From positions 62,001-126,000 of the forward strand of contig SADC01000002.1 of the NCBI GenBank assembly GCA_004194705.1: a stretch of 64,000 nucleotides of DNA, written 5' to 3'. This document shows, piece by piece, positions 42,557-53,844 of this stretch (its first letter is position 1; each line of letters starts with the position of its first letter). Source of the stretch: Ditylenchus dipsaci. Lineage: Eukaryota; Nematoda; Chromadorea; Rhabditida; Anguinidae. The notes under the pieces are model-generated. The model saw only the letters and a list, made by a program, of their open reading frames with translations, ran no database searches and was not told the origin of the DNA. Position numbers and translations under genes: made by a program.

Positions 42557-42949
42557 GTGTGTGTTCTACTGCCATCTAGCTATGCCTCTAATTCAATAAA
42601 TAACACTTCTACAAAGACCAAAATACACAGAGTGGAAGGTCCACTTCCACCAAATGAACCTGCATTCTACCCTCCAATGGGAATATGGGCTAGTGGCCAT
42701 GCAGGGTGGTCTGACCTTAATTGGCCCAGTGCACCAGCATCACCTCTGGGACGTCACTTGCAGGCCATCCAACAGGTGCTTTCCCAGGTGTTTGTCGGCA
42801 AAACAAGAGCAAGTGCTTTCGAGGAACCCTTTCAAATATTCCGAGTCAGCAACATAAAGGGCATGCAAAACGACAGCCAATTACCTACTAGTCAATTAGA
42901 AGAAATAACGATGATGATGTTGTTGTGGAACCAGTCAAAACTAGGATAA
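42557..42949 (+). CDS. unrecognised 130-codon open frame
   Basis: A 393-nt frame without repeats encodes a mid-section GPLPPNEPAFYPPMGIWASG, LNWPSAPASPLGRHLQAI and EEPFQIFRVSNIKG. Composition looks protein-like, and it is the longest unexplained plus-strand frame in the window, but no family is recognised and splice signals are not decisive. It could be a single exon, or chance in a low-stop region. Confidence 0.3.
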   Translation: MCVLLPSSYASNSINNTSTKTKIHRVEGPLPPNEPAFYPPMGIWASGHAGWSDLNWPSAPASPLGRHLQAIQQVLSQVFVGKTRASAFEEPFQIFRVSNIKGMQNDSQLPTSQLEEITMMMLLWNQSKLG

Positions 42950-42959
42950 AACTTTTTGT

Positions 42960-44260
42960 TCTCAAGATATGAATAAACATAGGAAGAGCTGATGCTCCTT
43001 CAAATTCCAAGCAACCAGACCCCAAATTAAGCTAATTTATAAATAAAAGAGTGGATGACGACCATAAATTTGCATTTAATTATACTGGTGGTGGTGGTCT
43101 TGAAGTATGTTGAGCAGACTAGGGGGTTATCATGTTTCTTTGGCTGACTGCCCCATTTCCTCCTTAAATCTGCATTTATATGGAGGGACAATGACTGTGG
43201 AGAATAAAGACGAGTTTGTGTGTGTTCTTGGAAACTAAAGCACCAGCTTAATGTGGGTGTCGGTGGAAGTTTGGTGCCCAAATTGGAGGGGTTCTTTGAA
43301 TGCGGATGGGCAGCAGCTAATGTGGTTACCACTAATGTTTGATGTAGCTCCTGGTGTTGTTGCTGTGCAGCGCTGTTGTTATTGCATTGCTTTTTTCTGG
43401 TGACTGGAAGTAATAAATGCAATTTGAGCTGTAGTAAACCATGCTAGCACTTCCACCACTAACATAATAGTGGTAATTGGACAAAGAAGACTTAATTTTA
43501 AAATAAAATCTAACGTGGCTATTTTGTGAGAAAATATTTTCAAAAATGTAAAATAGTACAAATCGGATACGCAATCTGATCTTTTGTGTCCTACCGTGAA
43601 ACCTCTAATAGTAGCCCTCCTGATTCAAAATCAGGTTTTTGGCATTGTGTTTTAGCTATGTAAATTGCATAGTTTGCAAAAAAAACATCATAAAAAATTG
43701 ATTTTATACAGACAGACATGGAACAGAATACCAACCTCGGGATCTAATCGCCACCCCACCCCCCTGCGAAAAAAGAGTGAACTATTTATTTATCCCTAAT
43801 CAAAAAAATTTGGATAAATCTGAAAAGTGCCACCTTCTTTGAGTTTTGGCTTAAAAAGCTGAAAAGTGCCACCTTTTGTTGAACTATGTCACTTTTTGGC
43901 TGGAAATGGAACTCTTTGTTGAAATTTGTCAATTTCTGTATTGTACAGGGTGTTTCAAGAAATTCGGCGGTTTTGAAATGGCCATAACCTTTTTTATAGT
44001 CAACGACAAAAGTGGCACTTTTCAGCCAAAAGGTGGCTTTTTTCAACCATAAGGTGGCACTTTTATTCTCGTCCAAAAAATTATCGGTGATTATGGCAAA
44101 AAATTTTGAACATCTCAACCAAATAGCCAATTTAGTTTTCAAAATTGCCGCCAATAATGGACTCTTTTTGTTAGAATATTTATCTCTTCTACCTAGATTT
44201 GATAATAATTTTCTGTCATACCAACTCGCATTTTTTTACCGAAAATTGCACAAAATCGTT
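42960..44260. other. no gene recognised
   Basis: The minus-strand frame 43027-43422 is Q/T/H-rich and unassigned. 43593-43620 carries a TACCGTGAAACCTCTAATAG end like the 17654 family. 43815-44060 has repeated AAAGTGCCACCTT/AAGGTGGCACTTTT words in inverted orientation. Confidence 0.35.
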
Positions 44261-44265
44261 TCAAG

Positions 44266-47200
44266 ATGGTTAAAGGCAAAAAAAGAAAGTCATCAGCTGC
44301 TGCTCCAGTAGCTGCAAAAACCCACGAAGATGACAGTCTCGATCTAGAAGTGCACTCTACTAGCAGCAGTGATCAGGACACAGATCATGAGGAATTAGAA
44401 GTGGAAAAGAAATCCAAGAAAATTTTAGCCAAAAAGAAGAAAATCGTGTAGGTTTTTATGTATTTTCGTCTTAAAATATTTTGTTCAAGGTCCTCCAATT
44501 TAGAAATTTTTAAATTTTTTATTATGTAAAAATTGGCTAGATTTAAACGGTATTACTTAGGGTTGTCGAGCCGAAGGCTCGAAATCGAACTTTCGGCTCG
44601 AAAGTTGATTTTTTTCGAACTTCGAGCCGAGCCGAAGGCTCGAAAATTTCGAAGGCTCGACAACCCTAGTATTACTATTTACCTCGATATAAGGACTGCA
44701 TTTGGCCGTCTCTTAGCCGTCCTCATCATCACTGCTTTTCAAATGAGCAGTAGCTGACTTTCACTCAAATTTCATGGCGCAGTGCGTGAATTGTTGCATT
44801 TTGTTGTGCCAACACTAAAAACAAGGCTATTTTCCTTGAAATCCGGTGACCCAGGTCACTTTCGTGGTCATTTATGGACTTAATTTGGTCTTGGTCATCT
44901 ATGGACCCAATATCGATTTCGACTTTTTGGTTTATTAATTTATATGCAAATTTTCTATTATCAGCCCGTTCGACGGGAAATTGAAAAGTAAACACAGTTC
45001 AAAAAAATCAGATTTTTTTTCTTAAAATTCAAGTTCAAATCAGCTAAACACACTATGTAATCAGGATAAATAGTGCTTTTACATTTCAATTAAATCAGCG
45101 TCATTTGCAGCAAGTCTTCAGACAATGAAATGCGACTGAACATCACAGGCAATGGCACCTCATTGTTCCAGCTACCCGATGAAAAAGAAGTGGAAGCTGA
45201 ATTGAAGGATGCCCGAAATGTGGAGGTGGTTAAGGAGCGCATCCAGGAGGTGGTCCAGATACTCAATGATTTCAACAATCGTCGGGAGAAAGACAAAAAG
45301 AGGAGTCAATACCTGAAAGTGCTGCTCAAAGATCTCTGTTCTCAATATGGCTATAATGAATTCCTAATGGACAAGTTCATGAGTTTGTTTCCTAATGGAA
45401 GTGAGGTGGGTCATCAATTTGATTCTTTTTTAGGTTTATATACACAACCAATATCGATTTCAGCTGTTAGAATTCCTGGATTCCAATCAACAGCCTCGTC
45501 CAGTCACCATTCGCTCCAATCCTCTGAAAACTCGTCGTGGAGAACTAGCTAGATCCTTAATTAATCGAGGCATGAATGTAGATCCGGCAGCCAAGTGGAC
45601 TAAGGTTGGCCTCATAGTCTACGATTCACAAGTCCCTGTTGGTATGTGATAAATTTTTTAAAAACTTTTTAAACCTTTTATTTACCTGTGAATTTGTGTA
45701 GGAGCGACTCTGAATACTTAGCTGGTCACTACATTATCCAGGGAATGTGCTCTTTCCTTCCAGTCATGGCTCTAGGACCAAGACCGGGAGAGAAAGTACT
45801 CGATATGTAAGTCTGCAGTTGCCTGTTGTGAAAATGTTTATCATCCAGTTCTTATTACCCGACAATTTGCTATTGCAACCATAAGCTTCGCAAAGTAGAT
45901 CTGCAGTTTTGGTAAAAGTAGCTAATGATCAGGTGATTCAGTCGGAAAAAACTTAGTTTGCAAATTTGGCAAACATCTCTGCAGAAGGCTTTGCCAAAAA
46001 ATTATCTGATTTGCAATGTCTCTTTGCATGCTATTTAGCCGTTTGACCGCACATCTATACTAAGATGCATTAATGTTTACTTGTGACTCATAGAGTTGTA
46101 CTTGTGTATGACAACACTGCTTTAAAAGAGGATACCAATGTGTTAAGTAGGGATTGGCAAACTGTTCTCCTTAAAATTATTTTTTTATTGTTATAGCTAA
46201 CCCGAATTTTTTCGGAATTTATTCTCTGGTGGCTTCCAAACAGTCAAAGTTCAAATTTTTAAGTTTTTCATTGGCTAAAAGTTTTCTGCCGTTTATTCAT
46301 ACCAAAAGAAACCGCAGCAAACTTTATTATCATCCATGATCAAGTAAAGTTCACAGTTGAGTAAAATTTACTGACTGTAACAATACGGGGTGTCTTAAGT
46401 TTCAGGGTACAGTCAAGTCTCGATTTAATTCCTAGTTGGTTTTGAGCTCGAATAATATCAATCAACTTAACCCCGATTTAACATACAGTTTTAGTCGGTC
46501 CCAGTGTGCATCACACTTGACTGTATCGGTTTATTAGTGCGTTTTGTTGTGCAGGACAATTTCGTTGGATCATATTTTCAAATAATGACTAATAATACGT
46601 GTAATTTTGCAAAAAACAGCTATTAACTTTAAAATATTTACCACCTAAACTATACGGGTTATTAATACAGAACCAGAAAATTTGCACTTTTTGAACAATC
46701 ATCAACTGTCTAACTATTCAGGTGTGCTGCGCCTGGAGGAAGACATCTCACATAGCTGCTCTAATGAAGAACACGGGTACACTCTTTGCAAATGACGCTA
46801 ACGTAGGATTTTGTGCATAATAATAACCCTTACAACTAAAATTTGTAGGAGAGCCGTTGCAAAGCAGTGATTGGCAACTTGCACAGGATGGGCGTTAACA
46901 ATGCCATTATCTCAAGTGTTGAGGGTCAGTCATATGCCAAGATGCAGCCACAGTCCTTTGACCGAGTGCTGCTGGATGCGCCCTGCTCTGGCACTGGAGT
47001 CATCTGGAAGGACGAGTCCGTCAAGACCTCTAAAGACCATGTGGACATTAAACGCAGATTCACCATGCAACGACGCCTGCTGCTCTCAGCCATTGATGCT
47101 GTGGATGCCAAGTCCAAGACTGGGGGTGTGTCGTCTACTCCACTTGCTCTGTTCTCGTTGAGGAAAACGAAGCAGTGGTGCAGTATGCCATGCAAAAGAG

Positions 47201-48211
47201 GAATGTCAAGATTGTGCCTATGGAACTAGAGATTGGACTCGAGGGATTCGTCAAGTGAGTTGCATTCATACATATTACAAAGATTTTTTCTATATGTTCA
47301 GCCAGACCTATAAAGTGGCCAAATTTTGTATAACTTAAAAATTTACAAACTTTTGTCACTAAATGGCTTTATATTTTGTAATTGGGCCTTTAAAAAAATT
47401 AAATGACACCGAATAATGTTACCAATCCATGTTAATCGACTTCAATTACAGCAATGGGGTCAATATTTTGAGACATTTTTGAAATTTTTGTGATAACCTG
47501 CGTCAAAATGGCTCATACTGATTTGGTTTCCAAAAAGATGAAATGTGCTAAGCGAAAGATTATTTCTGCCACGAAAAACGCATTAAACCCGTAAAAATAG
47601 TGTTCAAGTGCGTTTTTCTGTTTAATCCTGAAATAATTTTTTCCGTGGCACATTTTATCTTTTTCGAAAACTGAATCAGAATCATATTATGGCCGTCCAA
47701 ACTTTGTCACGTAAGCAATTGGAGCTGTGTAGACCCGGCTTTTGACGCATCCTACACAATAAGAGGGTACAAGGAGTCAGATCTAAGGGATATGAATTTT
47801 CGACGAACAATTTCAATTTTACAGAAGCTCCGCTATAAAAATAGATGTAACAAAAAAGTCTCGGCACCTAGCCCCAAATATAAAAATCTTTCAAGAAATT
47901 AAATCATCAAAAAATCCGATCATTCGGTAGGTTAAACATGTGAATTTAAGGTTCCGTGAGTACCGGTTCCACCCGTCAATGGTGCACACAAGACGCTACT
48001 ACCCTCACGTTCACAATATTGATGGATTTTTTGTAGCCAAACTTCAAAAATAACTAACGAAGGCACCAAAAAGAAGAATGCCGAAGGTTCAGAGACTAAA
48101 AAAGCTAAAAAAGAATCTGAAAAGGACAAAAATGGTGAAGAGGAGCAATCAGACGAAGAGGCAGAAGACTCAGACGATGTGGAGCAAGAGGATGATATGG
48201 ATGAAGAGTAG
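44266..48211 (+). CDS. NOP2: nucleolar 28S rRNA m5C methyltransferase NOP2/NSUN1
   Basis: NOP2 is a SAM-dependent RNA cytosine-5 methyltransferase acting on large-subunit rRNA in the nucleolus. Exons: 44266-44447, 45111-45405, 45464-45641, 45702-45806, 46722-46802, 46849-47254, 47951-48211. The basic/acidic N-terminus ([14 protein letters not shown]-like) precedes a helical domain, then [52 protein letters not shown], the SAM loop [28 protein letters not shown] (PCS motif with catalytic-type Cys), [21 protein letters not shown] and an acidic tail. Four one-base losses break the frame: near 45710 (TPEY), 46741-46743 (GGKTS), the G run 47122-47126 (TGG) and the A run 48046-48050 (LQKIT). Restoring each gives 503 residues, exactly in frame. 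I read them as assembly deletions. The ATG follows CGTTTCAAG, a possible trans-splice acceptor. Confidence 0.97.
44558..44668. mobile_element. hAT-like MITE with perfect 8-bp duplication
   Basis: TAGGGTTGTCGAGCCGAAGG and its inverted copy ending GACAACCCTA bound 111 bp. GTATTACT is duplicated exactly at 44550-44557 and 44669-44676. It lies in NOP2 intron 1. The interior repeats GCCGAAGGCTCGAAA. Confidence 0.95.
46410..46523. mobile_element. pogo/Tigger-like MITE in NOP2 intron 4, GATTTAATTCCTAG phrase
   Basis: CAGTCAAGTCTCGATTTAATT at the left and CACACTTGACTG followed by TA at the right. An internal CCCCGATTTAACATACAG phrase. Diverged relative to the other copies. Confidence 0.6.
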
Positions 48212-48293
48212 ATGGCTGAGGATGGTTGTTACTGTTGTTGACATTTTGGTTACTAATTTTTGTTGTTGTTGTTGCATAGTTTTTAAGCGATCC

Positions 48294-48299
48294 AATAAA
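48294..48299 (+). terminator. NOP2: AATAAA poly(A) signal of NOP2
   Basis: AATAAA is 83 bp downstream of the NOP2 stop codon. Confidence 0.75.
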
Positions 48300-48419
48300 A
48301 TATTACTTCACTGGATAAAAACCTTGTTTGCAAAACTCACTAAGAATATATACAATCAATTAAACCAGCTAAAAATGAGCAGAATTAAAAAAAATATCTT
48401 GATAGTTTTTTATTGATTT

Positions 48420-50206
48420 CTTTGAAAATTATGACAACTGTTTTCTTATACAACAAAATAGGCATGAATAAGCACGCTGGGATAAATTATGAGCATTTAT
48501 ATGAAGCACCTAGAATTTTGGTGACTGAAATTTTAGCATTCTCAGACTCATAATTTTTTATTCTGAGGATGTAGAATTTTTTTTCATAGAAAGTTAAAGC
48601 AGGATGTGTGTAATCTTTTTGCTTTTTAGAGCAAGCCGGTATGCTTGTGGAGAAAAAAGATACAGCACTCCTATTGATTTTTTATGGACTGTACTTTTAA
48701 AATGCTGGTTTCACGTACTCAAAACAGTTTTTCGGAGTAACTAAAAACATCATCGTGCTCAGCTTGAAATTCTGAGTCCATAGAGCCAAACCTTACACAT
48801 GGGAATCGTAGTTTTATAGGTCCAATTTTCAGTAATCACTCGGATGAACTGCCCATATTTTCGTGTAAAGCTCAAAAGGTTGCTCTAGGGTTATAAATAT
48901 CAAAATAAAGCCTCCCTTGGTCCTCATTGATGATTCTTTTTATTATATTTTAGGCTTAGGCAATGTAAAGACCAGCTAGTACGTACTCAAAGATGAATTT
49001 AAAATATGTTTGGGTCCTTCCTAACATACGCTGGCACATGCTTGCCTAAGCTTAAAATATAACGAAAAAACAACAGGGGGCAAGAAGGTAAAAAAAACCC
49101 TTTTTGTTGGATAGGGCCAAAAAACATTAACATTTTGAATTTAAGAAAATGTTGAACCTAAATCTTGAATCCGACTATGGTCAGGGCATTATAGCGTTGA
49201 ACATTTAATCAATCTTTTGACCAGTTAGTAAAGCCAGTGAAACCAGCCAGTAAAGTTATGAAAATGCTGGTTAACTTCTCAAAATGACCTCATATGTGTT
49301 TATGACCAAATTCTGACTTTTTCAAAGTAATACAGGTAAGTTATATGTACCATTTACAGGAGGAGAAAGAGGCCTTCAAAATGGTCCTAAGCTTTTAAAA
49401 AAATGAGCAAAGCTTTTCCGTGTTGAAAAAAAAAGGATTTTTTGCTCTCAAAAGACTTTTTTGCTGCTTTCTACTGCAAAAAAGTCTTTCTATAGTAGAA
49501 AAAATTAGCAGCAAAAAGGTCTTTTGGGAGAAAAAGAAGTCTTCTTGCAGCACGGAAAAGCTTTGCTCTTTAAATATATATGATCTGGAAATGAGGTAAC
49601 ACAAGTATTTGAAAATCCGTCAAGAATATGCACTTTTTACATTTTCTTTAAAAGCGTGACTTATCTTTTTTTGTGGTATTTAGTAATAAAAAATCGAGAA
49701 AAGGAGCATATTCAAATTTAAAAAAATGCTGTCATAAAGGTTTGTATCAAAAAAAACTTATAAAAAAAGTTCACAGAAAAAAGATGTTCCTAACAAAATA
49801 AAAAGAAAGAAATTTGTAAGAAAACCTTGAGTAACTTGATTCAGATTACTTGATAAAAAATCTTGACCTTAAATTGCGATAACCCTGAACGTGTATAAAA
49901 CCGTAAACACCGGAAAACACTGAAAACTGAACATCACCATAAGTTAGTTCCTCTGCTGGTTCTGACATTTTTTCCCCGATTTTCGAATGGCTCGTTCACG
50001 ATGTCAGCGTAATTTTAAATCGTAATCATCCCTAAAAAAACGTCCATAAATTATGTCAGACTGACAAGCCATTTTTTAAGAACCCCAACCCCTTGACCTT
50101 ATTAAAATCAGACATTTTTCTAACACAACCATAGGATCCCAAATTTAGCACAGTATTTATTTTTTTCAATTTCAGAACGATTGAAAAATAACAAAAGTAT
50201 TTTAAT
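48420..50206. other. no gene recognised; palindromic MITE at 49405-49568
   Basis: GAGCAAAGCTTTTCCGTG at 49405 pairs with CACGGAAAAGCTTTGCTC ending 49568, with inner AAAAGACTTTTTTGC words also inverted. The rest is AT-rich without coding features. Confidence 0.5.
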
Positions 50207-50214
50207 ATTAAGTA

Positions 50215-51050
50215 TAGGGTTGTCGAGCGCTCGAAATTTTCGAGTCGAGCGCTCGATTCGATATTCGAAATTCGAAATTTTCGAGTCGAGCGCTCGATTC
50301 GATATTCGAAATTCGAAATTTTCGAGTCGAGCGCTCGATTCGAAATTCGAAATTTTCGAGCGCTCGATTCGAAATCCAAAATTTTCAGCGGCTTCGCCGC
50401 CTCATTAATGGATTTTTTAGAAATAAATTAATCGGAACCATGGTTAATCGACCACACACGACCGTTTTACCACACCAAACGAATAAGCGGCCGAAAAAAC
50501 TACCATTCTTTGTTCATAGTTGTGCTTGATCAAACGGCGCAGATCGGAGACTCTGAGATCGCCAAAAGCACCGCTCTGGCTTTTTTCGCCTCAGAAGGTC
50601 CCAATTTTTTGTTCGCTAACTTTTCCTTGGGCCTTGCCGACTTCAGATGACCCGAAAGATGAGTTGTTGATCTACTCTTTGGCAGTCTAAGCTCTTCCCC
50701 ACAAGTAAAAATAGTCTTTCCACCGACTTTCTTAAACGATTTCCAAACTTCGCTTGGCATTTTCTAAAACAAGAAAAATTCACCATTACATTCTTTTTTG
50801 TGTGCTGCAAGTTCCGAACTATAACTCGAAAATAAGCGCTCAAAATTCGAAAGCATAATTCGAAATTTTTTTTCGAGCGCTCGAAATTCGAAAGCATAAT
50901 TCGAATTTTTTTCGAGCGCTCGAAATTCGAAAGCCTAATTCGAAATTTTTTTTTCGAGCGCTCGAAATTCGAAATTTCCGCTCGAAATTCGAAAATTTTC
51001 GAACTTTCGAGCGAAAAGTTCGAAATCGAGCGCTCGATTCGACAACCCTA
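50215..51050. mobile_element. hAT-like element with perfect 8-bp duplication
   Basis: TAGGGTTGTCGAGCGCTCGA and its inverse (ending TCGACAACCCTA) are flanked by identical ATTAAGTA (50207-50214, 51051-51058). The subterminal regions are arrays of TTCGAGCGCTCGAAATTCGA words, about 180 bp at each end. The interior (50530-50760, minus) carries a BED-finger-like fragment. This is the largest member of the TAGGGTTGTCGA family here and could be the source structure for the 111-bp and 137-bp copies. Confidence 0.95.
50530..50760 (-). pseudogene. BED-finger-like N-terminal transposase fragment
   Basis: A minus-strand frame of 76 codons begins MPSEVWKSFKKVGGKTIFTC and continues LPKSRSTTHLSGHLKSA. The order VW..F, Cys, then S.TT.L..HL matches BED zinc fingers, the DNA-binding module at the start of many hAT transposases. 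The second Cys and final His of a standard BED finger are not evident (CGEE, HLKSA), so DNA binding is doubtful. It is bounded by the inverted repeats of the hAT-like element at 50215-51050. Confidence 0.6.
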
Positions 51051-51107
51051 ATTAAGTACAAACAATTTTTTAAATTAACTTTTTTTGCATATAAAATTTA
51101 TAAATTT

Positions 51108-53374
51108 ATTTTTTAGCAGCGCTGTTGGAGTAACCAATAACTCCTAGACCAGGCACTGTTATAGGGTGGTAGTTCGGTCCTCTCAGGGCTTCGAGCACTG
51201 TGCCCATTGCCTAAATGTTTAATATTTAAGTAGTTATCTTTAAATTAAATTACTTCCCAAATAACTCACGGGACACCATCATCATCAAGGGTGCTGGTGT
51301 GGCTGCACCTACTTGAGGTGCGCCAGCTGGGGCTGGCTGGGGTTGCAGAGGCTGTGATAGTTGTTGCTGTGTCTAAATTTTTAATTTTTCACTTTCGATC
51401 CCTACTCTTTTTAATCCAACTTGTTGATTAGGCTGCGAAGCTGGTGCAATTGCTCCTCCAGCTCCAGATGTACCAGATGATGCGAGTGGAGTCAATGATC
51501 CTGTACCACCACTCGAGTCACTAGAACAGGTAGTGGCAGGGCTTGTCCACTAACTGAAGGAGCTGCAAAGGCTACCACTGGTCCAGAAGCGCCAGGTCCA
51601 AAACCAGATTGTATTGAGCCAAAACCGCCTGAAGGGGCTGCGCCAAATCCACCTGGTTGAGCTGATCCAAAACCACCTGGAGATCCACCAACAGAAAAAA
51701 GCAGGTGCTGGAGTTACACCGGGAAGTGAGCAAAAGTAGGGAAGGGATGGAATGTATGGGTTGGGAATGTGTGTGGTGGGAAGGTATGGGTTGGGAAAGT
51801 GTGGGGAGGTAGGGTAGGAATGTATGTGTGGGGAATGTGTGGATGGCTAAAGGAGCGAAAGTGTGAAAGGCAGTGGGTTGTGGAGTGACTGAAGATGGGG
51901 CACTGCCTAAACCACCTGGTTGAGGTTGGCCAAAAGTGACTGGTTGGGATGGAAGTTGTTGAGGTGGGAACGGAAACTGCTGCTGTTGTTGTGGATATAT
52001 AGCAGATGGGTTGAAAGGCTGTTGGCCTGGTATGGCTTGTTGTGATATAGGTTGCTGAGGTTGCTGTGAATTGCCACCAATTGGTCCAATGGAAGCCTCG
52101 TAGTTTTGGTTGTAGTTAGCATTGGCTAGAGGGGTTGGAGATGGCAACTGTCGTTGGTATGGCTGCTGTTGAGGTGGTGGTAGTTGAGGTGCTTGTTGTA
52201 CTTGGTTGGTACTGTCTGAGATCTCTGGCAATTGCTCCGTACGTGCAGCTCTGTAATTTAAAAAATTGGTTTTTGTAACAGAAACCACCGACCGATTTCT
52301 ATGGATTTGGGTTGTATTTTTAAGTAACAAAATTTAATCGGATTCTCACACCGGGCTATTTTTAGGTCAGTTATACTTTGTTGTAACTGTAGCAACAGTG
52401 GATGTATTCAGGGTCGCAATTCGGGGGGGGGGGGGGGTCTCATAAGGGAAATGGTGCACTTATATTACTGTAATTTTTTTACAATCGCTTACTGCTGTTT
52501 GACTTTTATTCTCTTCTCCTGTTTGACCACTGCTGTCTTTTTCTCCAACTTTTCGGCAGTGCCCAAGTCTTTGTTGGAGGCACTAGACAACACTTTGAAC
52601 ACTTCCGCTGGCACATCTTGGTCAACTGAATAGCTTTATTAGTGACTATTTAGACTACATAAAATTACATTGAACTTCAGGCTCTGGAGGGTCAGGCAAG
52701 CAATTCATCCTTCTCACAGTCACTTCATAGTTGACTTTGGAAGAAGTGCCAGATTTGACAATTTTCCTCACATTTGCAATCACATCAAAAGAGATCTGTC
52801 TACCATTCCTGATCACTTCTCCACCAGTAATTGCCTCGCCTGGACCCACTGTGGTGCTACCACTTCTTGGGAAAACCGTAGACCATCAAAGGTGCAGCAT
52901 TGAAGGATTAGTGGCTGTCTGGGATGGTCTATATACTCTATACCTCCAACCCATTGGTTCTTCCTGGGACAGCTGAGCTCGTTGAAACCTCCGGAGCAGT
53001 TCTGTAATCAATCAATTTAAAAAAACGAAAAAAAAGGCATGCGAAAAATATCTGCCTACAGCAATAAGTCGTGGGGCACTGGGATGTCTGAAGTGTTTGG
53101 AAGCCCTGTCGCCATCCCTGAAGAAGCCGTCAGCCTGTCCATTGACATCTGTCAGGAACTCACTGTCCTCCACCACACTGCCTGGCTCATCTGGTGTGCT
53201 TGGAGAGAGGACACAAGAGGGTTGAGCACACCCTAGTACTGGTGCTCCACTTGGTAACACTTCAAAACTGTAAGGCACACCTGATTTGCCACAGAAAGAG
53301 GCATTTAATAAAGAAATATAGCATAAAAATAGAATGTGGAATGTCAGCTGATTTAAGGGAAACAAATGTTGCAT
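51108..53374 (-). CDS. hedgehog-related (wart/quahog-type) secreted protein with P/Q-rich tail
   Basis: Nematodes carry families of secreted hedgehog-related proteins linked to cuticle and moulting. Exon 1 (53374-53060) encodes a signal peptide (FHILFLCYISLLNASFC) then CGKSGVPYSFEVLPSGAPVL and GCAQPSC. Exon 2 (53001-52669) gives NCSGGFNELSCP, NQWVGGIEY, PLILQCCTFDGLRFS, GEAITGGEV, RQISFDVIANV and YEVTVRRMNCLPDP. These blocks fit my recollection of the Cys-rich wart-type domain. Exon 3 (52625-52493) is charged, with a basic end (KQEKRIKVK). Exon 4 (from 52250) is P/Q-rich, followed by PGGFG-type repeats (51600-51700) and a last exon ending VPGLGVIGYSNSAAKK. I see no Hint/Hog autoprocessing domain. 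One lost base at the CCAC word near 52861 and probably one in the T run near 51700 (complement) break the frame. Exon limits after 52250 are provisional. Confidence 0.75.
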
Positions 53375-53429
53375 GGCTAAATCAAATAATTTACAGCAAA
53401 TTTGAAAAATGACTAAATAAAATATAAAC

Positions 53430-53832
53430 GGTACTTATGCTGTTGACGGCGCCACCCCAAATTTTGTTTTTTGACAATATACAACCTTTGTTACATCAGA
53501 AATTCATTTATTACAAATCAAAAAAACATACAATTCCGCAATTTGAGACCACAAATGATAGAAAATATCACATCCATTAAATTTTCTTCTCCACACAAAA
53601 TCAGATACATACGACTGAAATAAGGTTCTTGCGTTCCGAATTCTTTCTTGTGGCGGTGCTTGTACTTCTGCCAGAGAGATTCTACTGCTTGCGTATGCGC
53701 CCCTGTCTCATGATCGACAAAATTTATGGAGTGGTTGACCGTGAGATGCTGATATTCTTCAGGCAAGCGTTCGAGAAGGCTCACTCCAGTGCGCGCGAAA
53801 TTTGGGGTGGCGCCGTCAACAGCATAAGTACC
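53430..53832 (-). mobile_element. Merlin-like element with perfect 8-bp duplication
   Basis: GGTACTTATGCTGTTGACGGC at the left and its inverse (ending GCATAAGTACC) at the right, about 36 bp each, are flanked by identical ATATAAAC (53422-53429, 53833-53840). The right inverted repeat encodes the first residues of the transposase fragment. The outermost GGTACTT matches the Merlin element at 10272-10811. Confidence 0.93.
53520..53832 (-). pseudogene. Merlin/ISXO2-like transposase C-terminal half
   Basis: The minus frame begins in the terminal repeat (GTYAVDGATPNFARTGVS) and contains LTVNHSINFVDHETGAHTQA, VESLWQKYKHRHKK and GEENLMDVIF. The NHS..FVD..TGAHT..(V/I)E..W...K block, including the final catalytic Glu (VES), is diagnostic for ISXO2/Merlin transposases. 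The N-terminal zinc ribbon and the first catalytic Asp region are missing; they survive separately at 10437-10745. An open frame fills the whole element, so this may be a frequent deletion derivative. Confidence 0.85.
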
Positions 53833-53844
53833 ATATAAACTAAA

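Noticed and set aside
45643..45715. Alternative NOP2 donor at GTGATA (45647) that would keep the frame without an indel
   Set aside because: It gives [11 protein letters not shown] in place of the highly conserved VG-A-T-P-E-YLAG and uses a weak donor, whereas the GTATGT donor plus one missing C gives the conserved residues exactly.
46871..47195. Other-frame open stretches over NOP2 exon 6
   Set aside because: Shadows of the real methyltransferase frame, which carries the [14 protein letters not shown] motif.
51572..51720. The long frame ending LQVVLDQLNQVDLAQPLQAV as the true C-terminus of the hedgehog-related protein
   Set aside because: A shift of one base at the preceding T run gives regular GGFG repeats and lets the downstream exons follow; the printed frame is probably displaced by an indel.
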